A stretch of DNA of 11,732 bases from Lachnospiraceae bacterium (GCA_900771955.1 CAAGPW010000048.1:1-11732); one strand, 5' to 3'. Positions 1-7,013 are shown, counted from the stretch's first letter. The notes: generated by a model from the sequence alone, not told the origin. A program made the numbers and translations.

Positions 1-751
1 CCTGTGCCATCATCATGCGGCTTTTCCGATTATCCGGCTCTTTCATGACAATCGGCAGATGCTTTCCGATCAACTCAATCGCCGCCCTTGCATATATGTC
101 CGAAAAAACACTGGCGTTTTTGGAGGTGAAGGATTCAATTGCATGTGTCAGTGCATCCATTCCGGTTCCTGCCGTAACAGAGGCCGGCATCTCAAGCTGC
201 ATAAGCGGGTCAAGGATTGCCGCCTTTGCGTACAGATTCGGATGGGTACAGGACAGCTTGATATTACGGCTCGTATCCTCAATTACACTTGCGCAGGATA
301 CCTCCGAGCCGCTGCCTGCCGTAGTCGGTATGCACAAAAGCGGAACCGAGGGATTCTGTGGCGTACGGCTGCCTCCAAACAAATATTCTTTGATCGTTCC
401 CTCATTGTTTTTGAGCATACAAACTGCCTTTGCCGTATCCATCGGACTTCCTCCGCCGACTGCCGTCACCAGATCCACATCACTGTTTCGAATACGCTCT
501 GCCAGTGCATCTACCAGCTCCATCGGCGGCTCCGGAACACATTCCGCAAATACCTCATACCTGCGGTTTTTGGCGTCAAGCGCTTTCGTAATCTGCGCGA
601 ATGCCTCTGTTTTGGCGACATGCCTTCCGGTAATCAGAAGCACATGCTTGGCTCCAAAGGCATCCATCCACTTATCAAGCTTCCGGCTTTCGCCTTCTCC
701 GGTTACAATCTTGACCGGTGCGTAAAATGTAAATTCTGTTCTCATATCCAT
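1..751 (-). CDS. Iron-containing alcohol dehydrogenase (N-terminal 250 residues, cut by window edge)
   Basis: Group III (Fe-dependent) alcohol dehydrogenase, which interconverts an alcohol and an aldehyde with NAD(P). Seen after reverse-complement translation: the nucleotide-binding GGGSPMD at residues 99-105, the family signature TTAGSGSE at 143-150, and GMDALTHAIE around 198-206, whose D199 and H203 match the first two metal ligands. The other two histidine ligands would lie beyond the left edge; family members are usually about 380-400 residues. The ATG at 751-749 directly follows the stop codon of the upstream permease, and AGGAGG at 762-757 is 5 nt before it. A second in-frame ATG at 745 is 11 nt from the same site and is less likely. 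As the last visible gene of the transporter operon, it may reduce a semialdehyde made by the divergent aminotransferase (inference). The family call is firm; the substrate is unknown. Confidence 0.93.
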   Translation of the reverse strand, partial: MDMRTEFTFYAPVKIVTGEGESRKLDKWMDAFGAKHVLLITGRHVAKTEAFAQITKALDAKNRRYEVFAECVPEPPMELVDALAERIRNSDVDLVTAVGGGSPMDTAKAVCMLKNNEGTIKEYLFGGSRTPQNPSVPLLCIPTTAGSGSEVSCASVIEDTSRNIKLSCTHPNLYAKAAILDPLMQLEMPASVTAGTGMDALTHAIESFTSKNASVFSDIYARAAIELIGKHLPIVMKEPDNRKSRMMMAQ

Positions 752-1486
752 TTAATCCTCCTTTAACCGCAAGCGGCGCTTTCTGACCGGTAATGCCGGT
801 TCCAGATAATTTCCTGTTTTCTTTTCCACCAAACGGAACAGCTGCTCAAACAATACAAACACCGCCCAATAAACTAATGCACAGGTTATGTACGACTCCA
901 GAAACTTCTGGCTCATCGTTGCAAAATTTCTCGACTCTCCCATCATTTCCATGATCGTTACCATACAGGAAAGTGAGGTTGCCTTCAATAGATTGACAAA
1001 GTGATTGCCGAAATTGGGGATTGCAATGACAACGCTCTGCGGAATGATCACCCTGCGCATTTTCTGCCACTCAGTAAATCCTGCTGCATCGCAGGCCTCC
1101 CACTGTCCCTTCGGTACAGTGCGCACCGCTGTTAAAATCATGTCGCACATATACGGCGTATAGGAAAGCGCTAGCGCAAACACCGCAAATGCAAATGTCG
1201 GCGGCTTACGAATATCGTAGGTATAAAATGGAATAAGCCTATCAAAGCCACCCATGATCGTATCAATTGCCGAGCTGAATGCATACAAAAATACAAGAAT
1301 CGGTATTCCCTTTAAAAATGAACTGACAATCGTAAAGATAATGCGGACAACCGGAATACGGCTTGCCACGCCGAAGCTTAACAGGATACCGAGCGCTAAT
1401 GCCAGCACAATGGAAAGCACGGTCAGACTCATTGTTGCCGGAATACCTCTTAAAATCTGCTGAAGCGCCTGTATATAAATATTCAT
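752..1486 (-). CDS. Amino acid ABC transporter permease (second permease)
   Basis: Integral membrane permease of the polar amino acid (PAAT, HisM/GlnP-like) importer family, 244 residues. Several hydrophobic spans are visible (about 18-40, 46-72, 98-118, 200-216). The cytoplasmic EAA loop, which docks on the ATPase, is at 130-158: EACDAAG, then IPQ and IPN. The frame is open to a GTG at 1495, but that codon touches the GGGAG ribosome binding site, so the ATG at 1486 (about 10 nt from it) is the better start. It lies 17 nt after the preceding permease gene and its stop codon abuts the alcohol dehydrogenase start, so the genes are tightly co-transcribed. A lysine/arginine-rich C-terminal tail (KRRLRLK) follows the last span, as expected for a cytoplasmic end. 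It probably forms a heterodimer with the upstream permease. Confidence 0.93.
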   Translation of the reverse strand: MNIYIQALQQILRGIPATMSLTVLSIVLALALGILLSFGVASRIPVVRIIFTIVSSFLKGIPILVFLYAFSSAIDTIMGGFDRLIPFYTYDIRKPPTFAFAVFALALSYTPYMCDMILTAVRTVPKGQWEACDAAGFTEWQKMRRVIIPQSVVIAIPNFGNHFVNLLKATSLSCMVTIMEMMGESRNFATMSQKFLESYITCALVYWAVFVLFEQLFRLVEKKTGNYLEPALPVRKRRLRLKED

Positions 1487-1503
1487 AGCCCTCACACTCC
1501 CTT

Positions 1504-2211
1504 CTATGCCCTGGTGGTCTGTAATGCCGGATTGCCTTTATTCAGGCGTCTGGTTGCCAGATTGGATACAAAAAGAATCAAAAGGCCAAGTATCCAGAAA
1601 ATTACACCAACCGTCAGATACAGCTCCATCTGTCCGACACCGTAATTATTCTTGGCAAGCTGCTGTGCCTTTGCCAGAATATCGTATACACCGATCACAG
1701 CTGCAATCGAGGTGTTTTTCATCTGCTCTAAAGACATATTGGTCAGATTCGGAAGTGCCACTGCCGCTCCCTGTGGGAAGATTACTCGAAAAAAGGTCTG
1801 CGTCTCACTCATACCAAGGCTCTGAGCCGCTTCGATCTGCTTATAATCGAGTGACAGATATGCCGAACGGAAAATCTCTGCAAAAAATGCCGAAAGATTC
1901 AGGGAATACGCTGCAAGCGCATACACCATCGGACTCCATGAACCTGTATCGATTCCATTGTTAAAGGCGATCATCGGCACAAGGATAAAAACGAGAAGCA
2001 CCTGTACCATCATTGGTGTTCCGCGCATAAATGAAATGAATATGCTTGCAAGTGCTTTTACCGCTTTGTTCTTTCCGGTCTTACCCCACGCAAGCAGAAA
2101 ACCAAAGATGACCGCCAGCGCAACGGACACAAAGAGCAGATACAGTGTCGTCGGCAGAGCCCGAAGAAGCACTGGCAGATAATGTATAATAATTTCCAAT
2201 GATTTTGCCAT
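1504..2211 (-). CDS. Amino acid ABC transporter permease (first permease)
   Basis: PAAT-family permease, 235 residues. Hydrophobic spans lie at about 10-42, 51-62, 68-83, 94-115 and 197-218. The RGTPMMVQ segment at 63-70 is the usual conserved motif of this family. The EAA loop is at 127-155 (EAAQSLG, then FPQ and LPN). The frame continues upstream to a TTG at 2223, but that codon overlaps the GGAGG site. The ATG at 2211 is 5 nt after GGAGG and gives the normal family length, so it was chosen. It differs in sequence from the following permease, so the pore is likely a heterodimer. It sits third in a leftward operon after the ATPase and binding-protein genes. The substrate cannot be read from the permease. 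Confidence 0.93.
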   Translation of the reverse strand: MAKSLEIIIHYLPVLLRALPTTLYLLFVSVALAVIFGFLLAWGKTGKNKAVKALASIFISFMRGTPMMVQVLLVFILVPMIAFNNGIDTGSWSPMVYALAAYSLNLSAFFAEIFRSAYLSLDYKQIEAAQSLGMSETQTFFRVIFPQGAAVALPNLTNMSLEQMKNTSIAAVIGVYDILAKAQQLAKNNYGVGQMELYLTVGVIFWILGLLILFVSNLATRRLNKGNPALQTTRA

Positions 2212-2225
2212 ATTGACCTCCAATC

Positions 2226-2242
2226 TGCGCCCGTTGTGCGCA
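2226..2242 (-). other. Small hairpin between binding-protein and permease genes
   Basis: A perfect 5-bp GC-rich stem (TGCGC/GCGCA) with a 7-nt loop lies in the 45-nt gap after the binding-protein gene. A run of A residues precedes it on the transcribed strand and no T-run follows, so it is not a terminator. Hairpins at this place in importer operons can protect the mRNA of the more abundant binding protein. That role is inference, and a stem this short may be chance. Confidence 0.3.
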
Positions 2243-2256
2243 TTTTTTACAAACTT

Positions 2257-3201
2257 TTATTTGTTATACCAGTCTGCCTGATCCGCGGTATAGCCCTCGT
2301 AATCAAACAAAGAGCCGGTATCCTTTGCAACTGCAAAATAGTCGCCTCCAAGATCCTTTTCGGAAAGCTGCTGCAGGGTTCCATCCTTATACAGCTCAAC
2401 GGTTGCCTCATTGACGGCCTCCCGGAACTCTGTCAGTGATTTATTGATGACACAGACGCACTGTGCGGTTGTGATCGGATCCGAGCAATAGGTCGAATCC
2501 GCAATCTCCGGGTTTGCAGAAACCAGATCATCATACATGGATTCTCCGCCGAACCAGCAGTCATATTTTCCTTTTATGACATCCTGCACACCATCCAGAT
2601 ACGGTATGTACTCTGAGGTCGGTTCCTGTGTATATTTTACATCCGGATTCTCCTCTGACATCTGGCTTAATACAACAGACAGGCCATCATTTGGCGGATT
2701 CGGCACAAGTGATTTGCCATCCAGCTGACTAAATTCGGTAAAGCTGTCCTCGGTTCTTGAAATCAGATTGACCGGATAATAACCCTCCGGAATACTGAGC
2801 AGGTAATTTTCCATACGGGCAGGGGTTACAAAATGTGCAGAAACACTCATCGCATAGGTTCCTGCCTGTATTGCTGCCGGTGCGGCATCCGGGCTGACCG
2901 ATACATATTTGAACTCATATTTGTCAAGCTTTTCGTCTAAGGCTTTCATATATTCGTAGTCATAGCCCTGCATTTCTCCGCTTTCATCGGTATACGTATA
3001 TGGTGCCATTCCATCAAGCACGGCAACGGTTACCGTATAGGTTCCGTCTCCGTTATCCTTCATTGCGGCAATGCTTCCGGAAGAACTGCTGCCGCTCTGT
3101 GTATCGGATGCAATTCCTCCACAGCCTGCAAACAAACCTGTTGCAAACACCGCTGTCATTCCCACTGCTGCTGCTTTTCTTATCACTTTTCCTGCTTTCA
3201 T
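2257..3201 (-). CDS. Amino acid ABC transporter substrate-binding lipoprotein
   Basis: Extracellular solute-binding protein, family 3 (PF00497-type), 314 residues, anchored to the outside of the membrane. The N-terminus has a positive segment (KAGKVIRK), a hydrophobic core (11-22) and a lipobox LFAGC with the lipidated cysteine at C27. A serine/glycine-rich linker (36-43) separates the anchor from the binding lobes. GMAPYTYTDESGEMQGYDYEY at about 64-84 matches the family's N-terminal ligand-pocket region. TPAR at 126-129 corresponds to the usual TPER, whose arginine binds the ligand carboxylate, which supports an amino-acid-type ligand. The ATG at 3201 follows GGAGG by 7 nt. It lies 54 nt after the ATPase gene and before both permeases. 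The specificity within amino acids, opines or related compounds is not visible. Confidence 0.93.
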   Translation of the reverse strand: MKAGKVIRKAAAVGMTAVFATGLFAGCGGIASDTQSGSSSSGSIAAMKDNGDGTYTVTVAVLDGMAPYTYTDESGEMQGYDYEYMKALDEKLDKYEFKYVSVSPDAAPAAIQAGTYAMSVSAHFVTPARMENYLLSIPEGYYPVNLISRTEDSFTEFSQLDGKSLVPNPPNDGLSVVLSQMSEENPDVKYTQEPTSEYIPYLDGVQDVIKGKYDCWFGGESMYDDLVSANPEIADSTYCSDPITTAQCVCVINKSLTEFREAVNEATVELYKDGTLQQLSEKDLGGDYFAVAKDTGSLFDYEGYTADQADWYNK

Positions 3202-3255
3202 AATGTGTCCTCCTTTTGCCTGTTGTTACATTGTCATGTTCTATGTTATATCATC

Positions 3256-4008
3256 CTATCCATTGATTCGTGCCAGGAATTCCTGTGTACGAGCTGTTTT
3301 CGGATTATCAATAACCTCTTCGGGGCTTCCGTCTTCTACGACCACGCCGCCCTCCATAAAGATAACGCGTGTCGCTGCCTCCTTGGCAAATGCGATTTCA
3401 TGTGTAACAATCATCATCGTAATTCCGGTCTTTGCGACCTTTCGGATACATGCAAGCACTTCTCCAACCAGCTCCGGATCAAGTGCCGAAGTCGGTTCAT
3501 CAAATAAAAGCACATCCGGCTCCATCACAAGCGCCCTTGCGATACCGACACGCTGCTGCTGTCCACCGGACAGCTGTGCCGGATAGAAATCCTTCTTTTC
3601 CAGAAGTCCTACCTCTGCAAGCGCTGCCTCTGCCTTCTTTCTTGCGGCTGCCTTATCCATTTTCTTTACAATGATCAGTCCCTCCATCACATTTTCTACT
3701 GCGGTCCGGTTGCGGAACAGATTGTATTGCTGAAAGACCATTGCCGTTTTCCGGCGAAGGGTACGTATTTTCTTTTTGCTTTTTTCTCTGGAGGTTATCG
3801 TATATTGATTGACGGTAATGCTTCCTTCGTCCGCAGTTTCCAGAAAATTGATGCACCGAAGCATCGTTGTTTTACCGGAGCCGCTCGGTCCGAGAATTAC
3901 TACAACCTCGCCCTTTTCAACCTCTATGTTGACCCCGTTTAAGACGTTGTTATCTCCGAAATGCTTGTATATGCCCTTGATCGATAACATTTTTTCCTTT
4001 TCGCTCAT
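3256..4008 (-). CDS. Amino acid ABC transporter ATP-binding protein
   Basis: Cytoplasmic ATPase of the GlnQ/HisP type, 250 residues, which powers the importer. All motifs are intact: Walker A GPSGSGKT at 40-47, Q-loop in VFQQYN at 91-96, signature LSGGQQQR at 146-153, Walker B VLLFDEP at 166-172 with catalytic E171, D-loop SALD at 174-177, and the switch histidine H203 in VTHE. The ATG at 4008 follows AGGAGG by 8 nt. It is the first gene of the leftward operon, with a promoter about 130 nt upstream and a terminator-like hairpin between promoter and gene. Putting the ATPase gene before the binding-protein gene is one of the usual orders for these operons. Confidence 0.95.
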   Translation of the reverse strand: MSEKEKMLSIKGIYKHFGDNNVLNGVNIEVEKGEVVVILGPSGSGKTTMLRCINFLETADEGSITVNQYTITSREKSKKKIRTLRRKTAMVFQQYNLFRNRTAVENVMEGLIIVKKMDKAAARKKAEAALAEVGLLEKKDFYPAQLSGGQQQRVGIARALVMEPDVLLFDEPTSALDPELVGEVLACIRKVAKTGITMMIVTHEIAFAKEAATRVIFMEGGVVVEDGSPEEVIDNPKTARTQEFLARING

Positions 4009-4038
4009 AGCCTCGTCCTCCTATCCTTTTGCGCATAC

Positions 4039-4076
4039 AAAAAGGCGCTATCTTCGTTCTGAAGAATAGCGCCTTT
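4039..4076 (-). terminator. Terminator-like hairpin in the transporter operon leader (attenuator or lysR terminator)
   Basis: An 11-bp stem, AAAGGCGCTAT (4041-4051) with ATAGCGCCTTT (4066-4076), is extended by CTTC/GAAG around a 5-nt loop with one bulged base. On the leftward transcript it ends in TTTTT (complement of 4039-4043). No T-run follows on the other strand, so it acts leftward if at all. It lies only about 30 nt before the ATPase ATG and downstream of the promoter at 4135-4163. It could therefore stop lysR read-through and also attenuate the transporter operon. The T-run is short and partly inside the stem, so termination may be partial. No T-box or riboswitch core was recognised. 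Confidence 0.65.
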
Positions 4077-4092
4077 GCTGACTGTCCCCATG

Positions 4093-4117
4093 ACTGGTCT
4101 AACTGGTCTAATCAGTT
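4093..4117. promoter_or_regulatory. Tandem ACTGGTCT repeat with partial palindrome (candidate operator)
   Basis: ACTGGTCT occurs at 4093-4100 and again at 4102-4109, a 9-bp period. The second copy runs into AATCAGTT, giving an imperfect palindrome AACTG(7 nt)CAGTT at 4101-4117. The segment lies just downstream of the predicted transcription start of the transporter operon, where a bound protein would block transcription. The half-site pattern (GT, short gap, A-pyrimidine-C) resembles operators of FadR-type GntR regulators, none of which is encoded in the window. GGTCTAATCAGT here differs by one base from a site at 7027-7038. Confidence 0.4.
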
Positions 4118-4134
4118 TGTTTTTTGTTGACCGC

Positions 4135-4163
4135 ATAATATCATGTTTTATTTTTGCTGTCAA
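4135..4163 (-). promoter_or_regulatory. Predicted sigma-A promoter of the transporter operon
   Basis: On the minus strand a perfect -35 TTGACA (4163-4158) is followed by a 17-nt spacer and a -10 TATTAT (4140-4135). Transcription would start near 4128, leaving a leader of about 120 nt before the ATPase gene. The promoter lies just after the lysR stop codon (4191), so the transporter operon can be expressed separately from lysR. Confidence 0.75.
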
Positions 4164-4164
4164 C

Positions 4165-4178
4165 AATAAAATTTTATT
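4165..4178. promoter_or_regulatory. AT-rich palindrome next to the transporter promoter (candidate LysR site)
   Basis: AATAAAATTTTATT is a perfect 14-bp palindrome ending 1 bp before the -35 box of the transporter promoter, centred about 43 bp before the predicted start. It shares ATAAAATTTT and AAATTTTATTT with the inverted repeat at 5160-5184 between lysR and the aminotransferase gene, which suggests the same LysR-type protein may bind both. Low-complexity AT sequence makes a chance match possible. Confidence 0.4.
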
Positions 4179-4190
4179 TTTTTGTTCATG

Positions 4191-5084
4191 TTACTGTTCC
4201 ATCAGATGAGCCCACATTCCAGGAAGTCTTTGAATTGAGAAATCTACAAATGTTCTTGCTGCCTTAGAAAGCTTATCATAGCTTCCCATCGCAATTCCCA
4301 TGTCACGGTAATAGGACGGTTCCACCGGAACAAGCTTTACATCATATGGAGTACCCGTTGCAATAAGCTTTGTCACAATACTGACACCAAGCTTATGCTC
4401 AACCATTGACATGATTGTATGATCGTCTAATACCGAATAGCTGTAATCCGGAAGCACCCCGGAGCATTCCAATGCATTATGAATATCAAAATCATTGCCG
4501 TCCGCGGAAAGGATAAACGGCATTCCTTCAAAATCCTTCATTCGAAACCGCCTGCTATCCTCCAGATAAAAATCCCCAGGTAGAATTGCAAGAAGCGGGT
4601 CTTTTCCATACGACAAAAATTCCAGCTCCTTGGCATAGGGACGACTGATAAATGCGCAGTCAATAATATTCTTGTCCATCCAGTCAAGAATACTGTCGGC
4701 ACCACCCTCCCGAATATCAATCTCCAGCCTCGGATGCACCTCCTTGAATTGACGCAGGATCTCAGGCAGCAGATGAGCTGCCACACTTGAATATGCACCG
4801 ATAGTCACTGTTCCGTACTCCAGTCCGTTAATTGCATAGATTGTCTGCTGCAACCGTTCCTGCTCTGCCATGATCTTACGGATCTGCGGGAGCAGGAGCT
4901 CCGCTGCCGGTGTCAATGTAATGCCGTATTTTTCACGGAAAATAACTGCAAAACCTAGCTCATTTTCTATTTTCTTTAGAATATGGCTTGCTCCCGGCTG
5001 CGTATAACCCAGACGTTTGGCCGTATTTGTAATGTTTTTTGTTTCTGCCAGATCGAGCAGAAGCACATACTGCTGAAAATCCAT
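4191..5084 (-). CDS. LysR-family transcriptional regulator
   Basis: Cytoplasmic DNA-binding regulator, 297 residues, the usual LysR length. The N-terminal winged helix-turn-helix covers about residues 1-60, with the recognition region ITNTAKRLGYTQPGASHIL at 18-36. A linker helix follows (about 62-90), then the effector-binding domain from about 91 to the end, starting TVTIGAYSSVAAHLLPEIL. The ATG at 5084 follows AGGAGG by 8 nt. It is divergent from the aminotransferase operon and immediately upstream of the transporter operon, the classic placement for a regulator of neighbouring catabolic genes. No terminator is visible directly after its stop, so some read-through into the transporter leader is likely. 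The effector is probably the transported substrate or an intermediate (inference). Confidence 0.95.
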   Translation of the reverse strand: MDFQQYVLLLDLAETKNITNTAKRLGYTQPGASHILKKIENELGFAVIFREKYGITLTPAAELLLPQIRKIMAEQERLQQTIYAINGLEYGTVTIGAYSSVAAHLLPEILRQFKEVHPRLEIDIREGGADSILDWMDKNIIDCAFISRPYAKELEFLSYGKDPLLAILPGDFYLEDSRRFRMKDFEGMPFILSADGNDFDIHNALECSGVLPDYSYSVLDDHTIMSMVEHKLGVSIVTKLIATGTPYDVKLVPVEPSYYRDMGIAMGSYDKLSKAARTFVDFSIQRLPGMWAHLMEQ

Positions 5085-5116
5085 ATCCGGTTCCTCCTGT
5101 CGTTTGCTTTTCCATT

Positions 5117-5146
5117 ATTCTATTTCCAACTTTACGCCGTTGTCAA
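5117..5146 (-). promoter_or_regulatory. Predicted sigma-A promoter of lysR
   Basis: On the minus strand, -35 TTGACA (5146-5141), an 18-nt spacer and -10 TAGAAT (5122-5117). Transcription would start near 5110, giving a leader of about 26 nt that holds the AGGAGG site. The inverted repeats at 5160-5205 lie upstream of this promoter. Confidence 0.65.
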
Positions 5147-5159
5147 TACAGATATTCTC

Positions 5160-5205
5160 AAATTTTATTTCTGACATAAAATTTTGTAAGTTTACTTATG
5201 TCTGA
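5160..5205. promoter_or_regulatory. Two overlapping inverted repeats between lysR and the aminotransferase gene (candidate LysR sites)
   Basis: The first repeat is AAATTTTAT (5160-5168) and ATAAAATTT (5176-5184), perfect 9-bp arms with a 7-nt gap. It fits the LysR-type T-N11-A pattern (T5166 to A5178). The second is TCTGACATAA (5170-5179) and TTATGTCTGA (5196-5205), matching in 9 of 10 positions with a 16-nt gap, and its right arm overlaps the -35 region of the rightward promoter. Relative to the predicted start near 5226 the centres lie at about -54 and -38, suitable for activation. Binding by the adjacent LysR protein is inference. Confidence 0.5.
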
Positions 5206-5219
5206 TAATTCGTTATGAT
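5191..5219 (+). promoter_or_regulatory. Predicted promoter of the aminotransferase/dehydrogenase operon
   Basis: The -10 TATGAT (5214-5219) is good. The -35 TTTACT (5191-5196) is weak, with a 17-nt spacer. A weak -35 overlapped by an inverted repeat is typical of activator-dependent promoters. The start would be near 5226, leaving a leader of about 39 nt. Confidence 0.6.
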
Positions 5220-5264
5220 TGGAGCAACTCAAGAACAGCAAACGTGAAAAGGAGGTTTCGTCAT

Positions 5265-6563
5265 ATGCCAATGAAATTTGAAGATTACAAACAGTACCTG
5301 AGTCCTGTTTTTTACAAGCAGACGAATTTAGTCGCAAAATCCGCAAGCGGATGTTATCTGACCGATGTCAACGGTGACAAATACCTTGATTTTGTGCAGG
5401 GTATTGCGGTAAACGCCATGGGACATAATTATCCCCCAATCGTAAAGGCAATTCAGGAACAGGCCGGTCAACTGGTCAACGCTTCCTTTAACCTGGTAAA
5501 TTATGAATCCACATTAACCCTTGCAAAGGAGTTAGCGCATGTCACACCAGAAGGACTGACCTCCATCTTCTTCACCAACGGTGGCGCAGAAGCAACGGAC
5601 AGTGCTTTAAAGCTTGCCATGTCCTACACCGGACGAAGCGCAGTCATCGCTTTTATGGGATCATTCCACGGACGCACGGTTGGAGCCACCTCAATCACCG
5701 GCTCCAATTCAAAATACCGCAAGCATTATAATCCGCTGATGGGAAATGTTTATTTTTCCCCTTATCCGGGCAAGGATCTGTGTCCGGAAGGAATGCCCGC
5801 CGAAAAACGAGCAGATTACTGTCTGTGGGAACTTGAGCGCTTACTAAAATATATCGTATATCCGGAGGATGTTGCCTGTATCTACATGGAGCCTGTCATG
5901 GGCGAGGGCGGATATGTTGTTCCGGATAAGAAATTTGTACAGGGTGTTGCCAAAATCTGTAAGGAACATGGGATTCTTCTGATCTTCGATGAAATCCAAT
6001 GCGGATACGGCAGAACCGGGAAAATGTGGGCAAGCCAGCATTTTGATGTCATCCCGGATATCATGACTGTCGGCAAAGCAATTGCCGGAGGACTTCCGAT
6101 GAGTGCCGTCATCAGTACACCGGAAATCATGGATAAATGGCCAATCGGAACACATGGCACAACCTTTGGTGGAAACCCTGTTGCTGCGGCTGCCGGATGT
6201 GTTGTCTTAGATCAGTACAAGGATGGAACACTTCTTGCACATGTCAATGAAATGGGCGCTTATCTGAAGGAAAAGCTTACCTTACTAATGAAAAAATACC
6301 CTTGCATTTCAGATGTCCGCGGTGTCGGCCTGATGATTGCAATTGAGTTTTCCCATGAAGACGGTTCTCCGGCACCGGATATCTGGACCGACGTAAAGGC
6401 GCGTATGCTAAATCGGCATATGCTTACCTTAAACTGCGGCGTACATGGAAACGGCATGCGATTTGCCACTCCATTAAATGTAAAGAAGGAAGAGATTGAC
6501 GAAGGACTCGCCATCTTAAGTGCATCCATTGAGGAAATGTATAAAGAAAAAGAGACTATATAA
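5265..6563 (+). CDS. Class III PLP-dependent aminotransferase
   Basis: Aminotransferase of the acetylornithine/ornithine/4-aminobutyrate group, 432 residues, cytoplasmic. These enzymes usually transfer a terminal (omega) amino group to 2-oxoglutarate or pyruvate. Visible motifs: the PLP-phosphate loop NGGAEA at 105-110, SFHGRT at 133-138, FDEIQCGYGRTG at 241-252 with the aspartate that contacts the pyridine nitrogen (D242), GKAIAGGLP at 270-278 with the likely Schiff-base lysine K271, and HGTTFGGNP at 297-305. The frame is open back to a GTG at 5244, but AAGGAGG lies inside that extension and 9 nt before the ATG at 5265, which was chosen. It is the first gene of the rightward operon, 45 nt before the RidA-like gene. 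The exact amino donor is unknown; GABA-, 5-aminovalerate- or ornithine-type substrates fit the family. Confidence 0.93.
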   Translation: MPMKFEDYKQYLSPVFYKQTNLVAKSASGCYLTDVNGDKYLDFVQGIAVNAMGHNYPPIVKAIQEQAGQLVNASFNLVNYESTLTLAKELAHVTPEGLTSIFFTNGGAEATDSALKLAMSYTGRSAVIAFMGSFHGRTVGATSITGSNSKYRKHYNPLMGNVYFSPYPGKDLCPEGMPAEKRADYCLWELERLLKYIVYPEDVACIYMEPVMGEGGYVVPDKKFVQGVAKICKEHGILLIFDEIQCGYGRTGKMWASQHFDVIPDIMTVGKAIAGGLPMSAVISTPEIMDKWPIGTHGTTFGGNPVAAAAGCVVLDQYKDGTLLAHVNEMGAYLKEKLTLLMKKYPCISDVRGVGLMIAIEFSHEDGSPAPDIWTDVKARMLNRHMLTLNCGVHGNGMRFATPLNVKKEEIDEGLAILSASIEEMYKEKETI

Positions 6564-6608
6564 ATTTTATATATGTAAAAAAAACACAAACAACAGGAGG
6601 TAATGATT

Positions 6609-6983
6609 ATGAGAACACAGATTACATCGGAAAAATGCGGAGAATGCCATGGACCATACGCTTTAGGCGTAAAGATGGGTAATATTATTTTTACCACTCA
6701 GATTGGAACCGACGTATCCGGCGAAATGGTAGCTGGAGGTATGAAAGAGCAGACAAAAGCAACCATGGAAAATGCAAAGACCGTGCTTGAGGCTGCGGGC
6801 GGCTCTATGGCGGATGTCGGAAAAGTTACCATCTATATTAAGGACATCAACCTGATCCCGGAAATGAATGAAGTTTACAAAACCTACTTCACCGAAGGCG
6901 ACTTCCCTGCCAGATGCTGTACACAGTGTGTCGATATGGTTGACGGCTGTCTCGTAGAGATGGAATTTGTAGCTGTCTTATAG
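6609..6983 (+). CDS. RidA/YjgF-family imine deaminase-like protein, cysteine-rich
   Basis: Member of the RidA (YjgF/YER057c/UK114) family, 124 residues, normally a cytoplasmic homotrimer that hydrolyses reactive enamines/imines to keto acids. The functional arginine is present (R102 in FPARCC, equivalent to E. coli R105), as are the cysteine equivalent to C107 (C104) and the glutamate equivalent to E120 (E117). The GPY motif near the N-terminus is at 15-17. An ATG at 6603 is only 2 nt from AGGAGG; the ATG at 6609, 8 nt away, was preferred. Odd feature: six cysteines (10, 13, 103, 104, 107, 114), including a CGEC pair, many for this family. It lies between an aminotransferase and an amine/amino-acid dehydrogenase, both of which create imine chemistry, so a detoxifying or on-pathway deaminase role fits. 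Confidence 0.9.
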   Translation: MRTQITSEKCGECHGPYALGVKMGNIIFTTQIGTDVSGEMVAGGMKEQTKATMENAKTVLEAAGGSMADVGKVTIYIKDINLIPEMNEVYKTYFTEGDFPARCCTQCVDMVDGCLVEMEFVAVL

Positions 6984-7013
6984 AACACTTACATAAATAT
7001 ATGAATTATCAGC

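Noticed and set aside
15..766. Two long open frames on the plus strand across the left end (about 235 codons each).
   Set aside because: They lie opposite the iron-containing alcohol dehydrogenase, whose motifs read perfectly on the minus strand with a proper start site. The plus-strand products show no recognisable domain.
4005..4091. A 28-codon leftward frame in the transporter leader (ATG at 4091) whose TGA overlaps the ATPase ATG, suggesting a leader peptide.
   Set aside because: No ribosome binding site precedes it. The ATGA overlap arises automatically from the second ATPase codon, and an open stretch of this length is expected by chance fairly often.
4009..4128. Riboswitch or T-box in the transporter leader.
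   Set aside because: The leader is only about 120 nt. No T-box antiterminator motif and no lysine, glycine or other known aptamer core was recognised.
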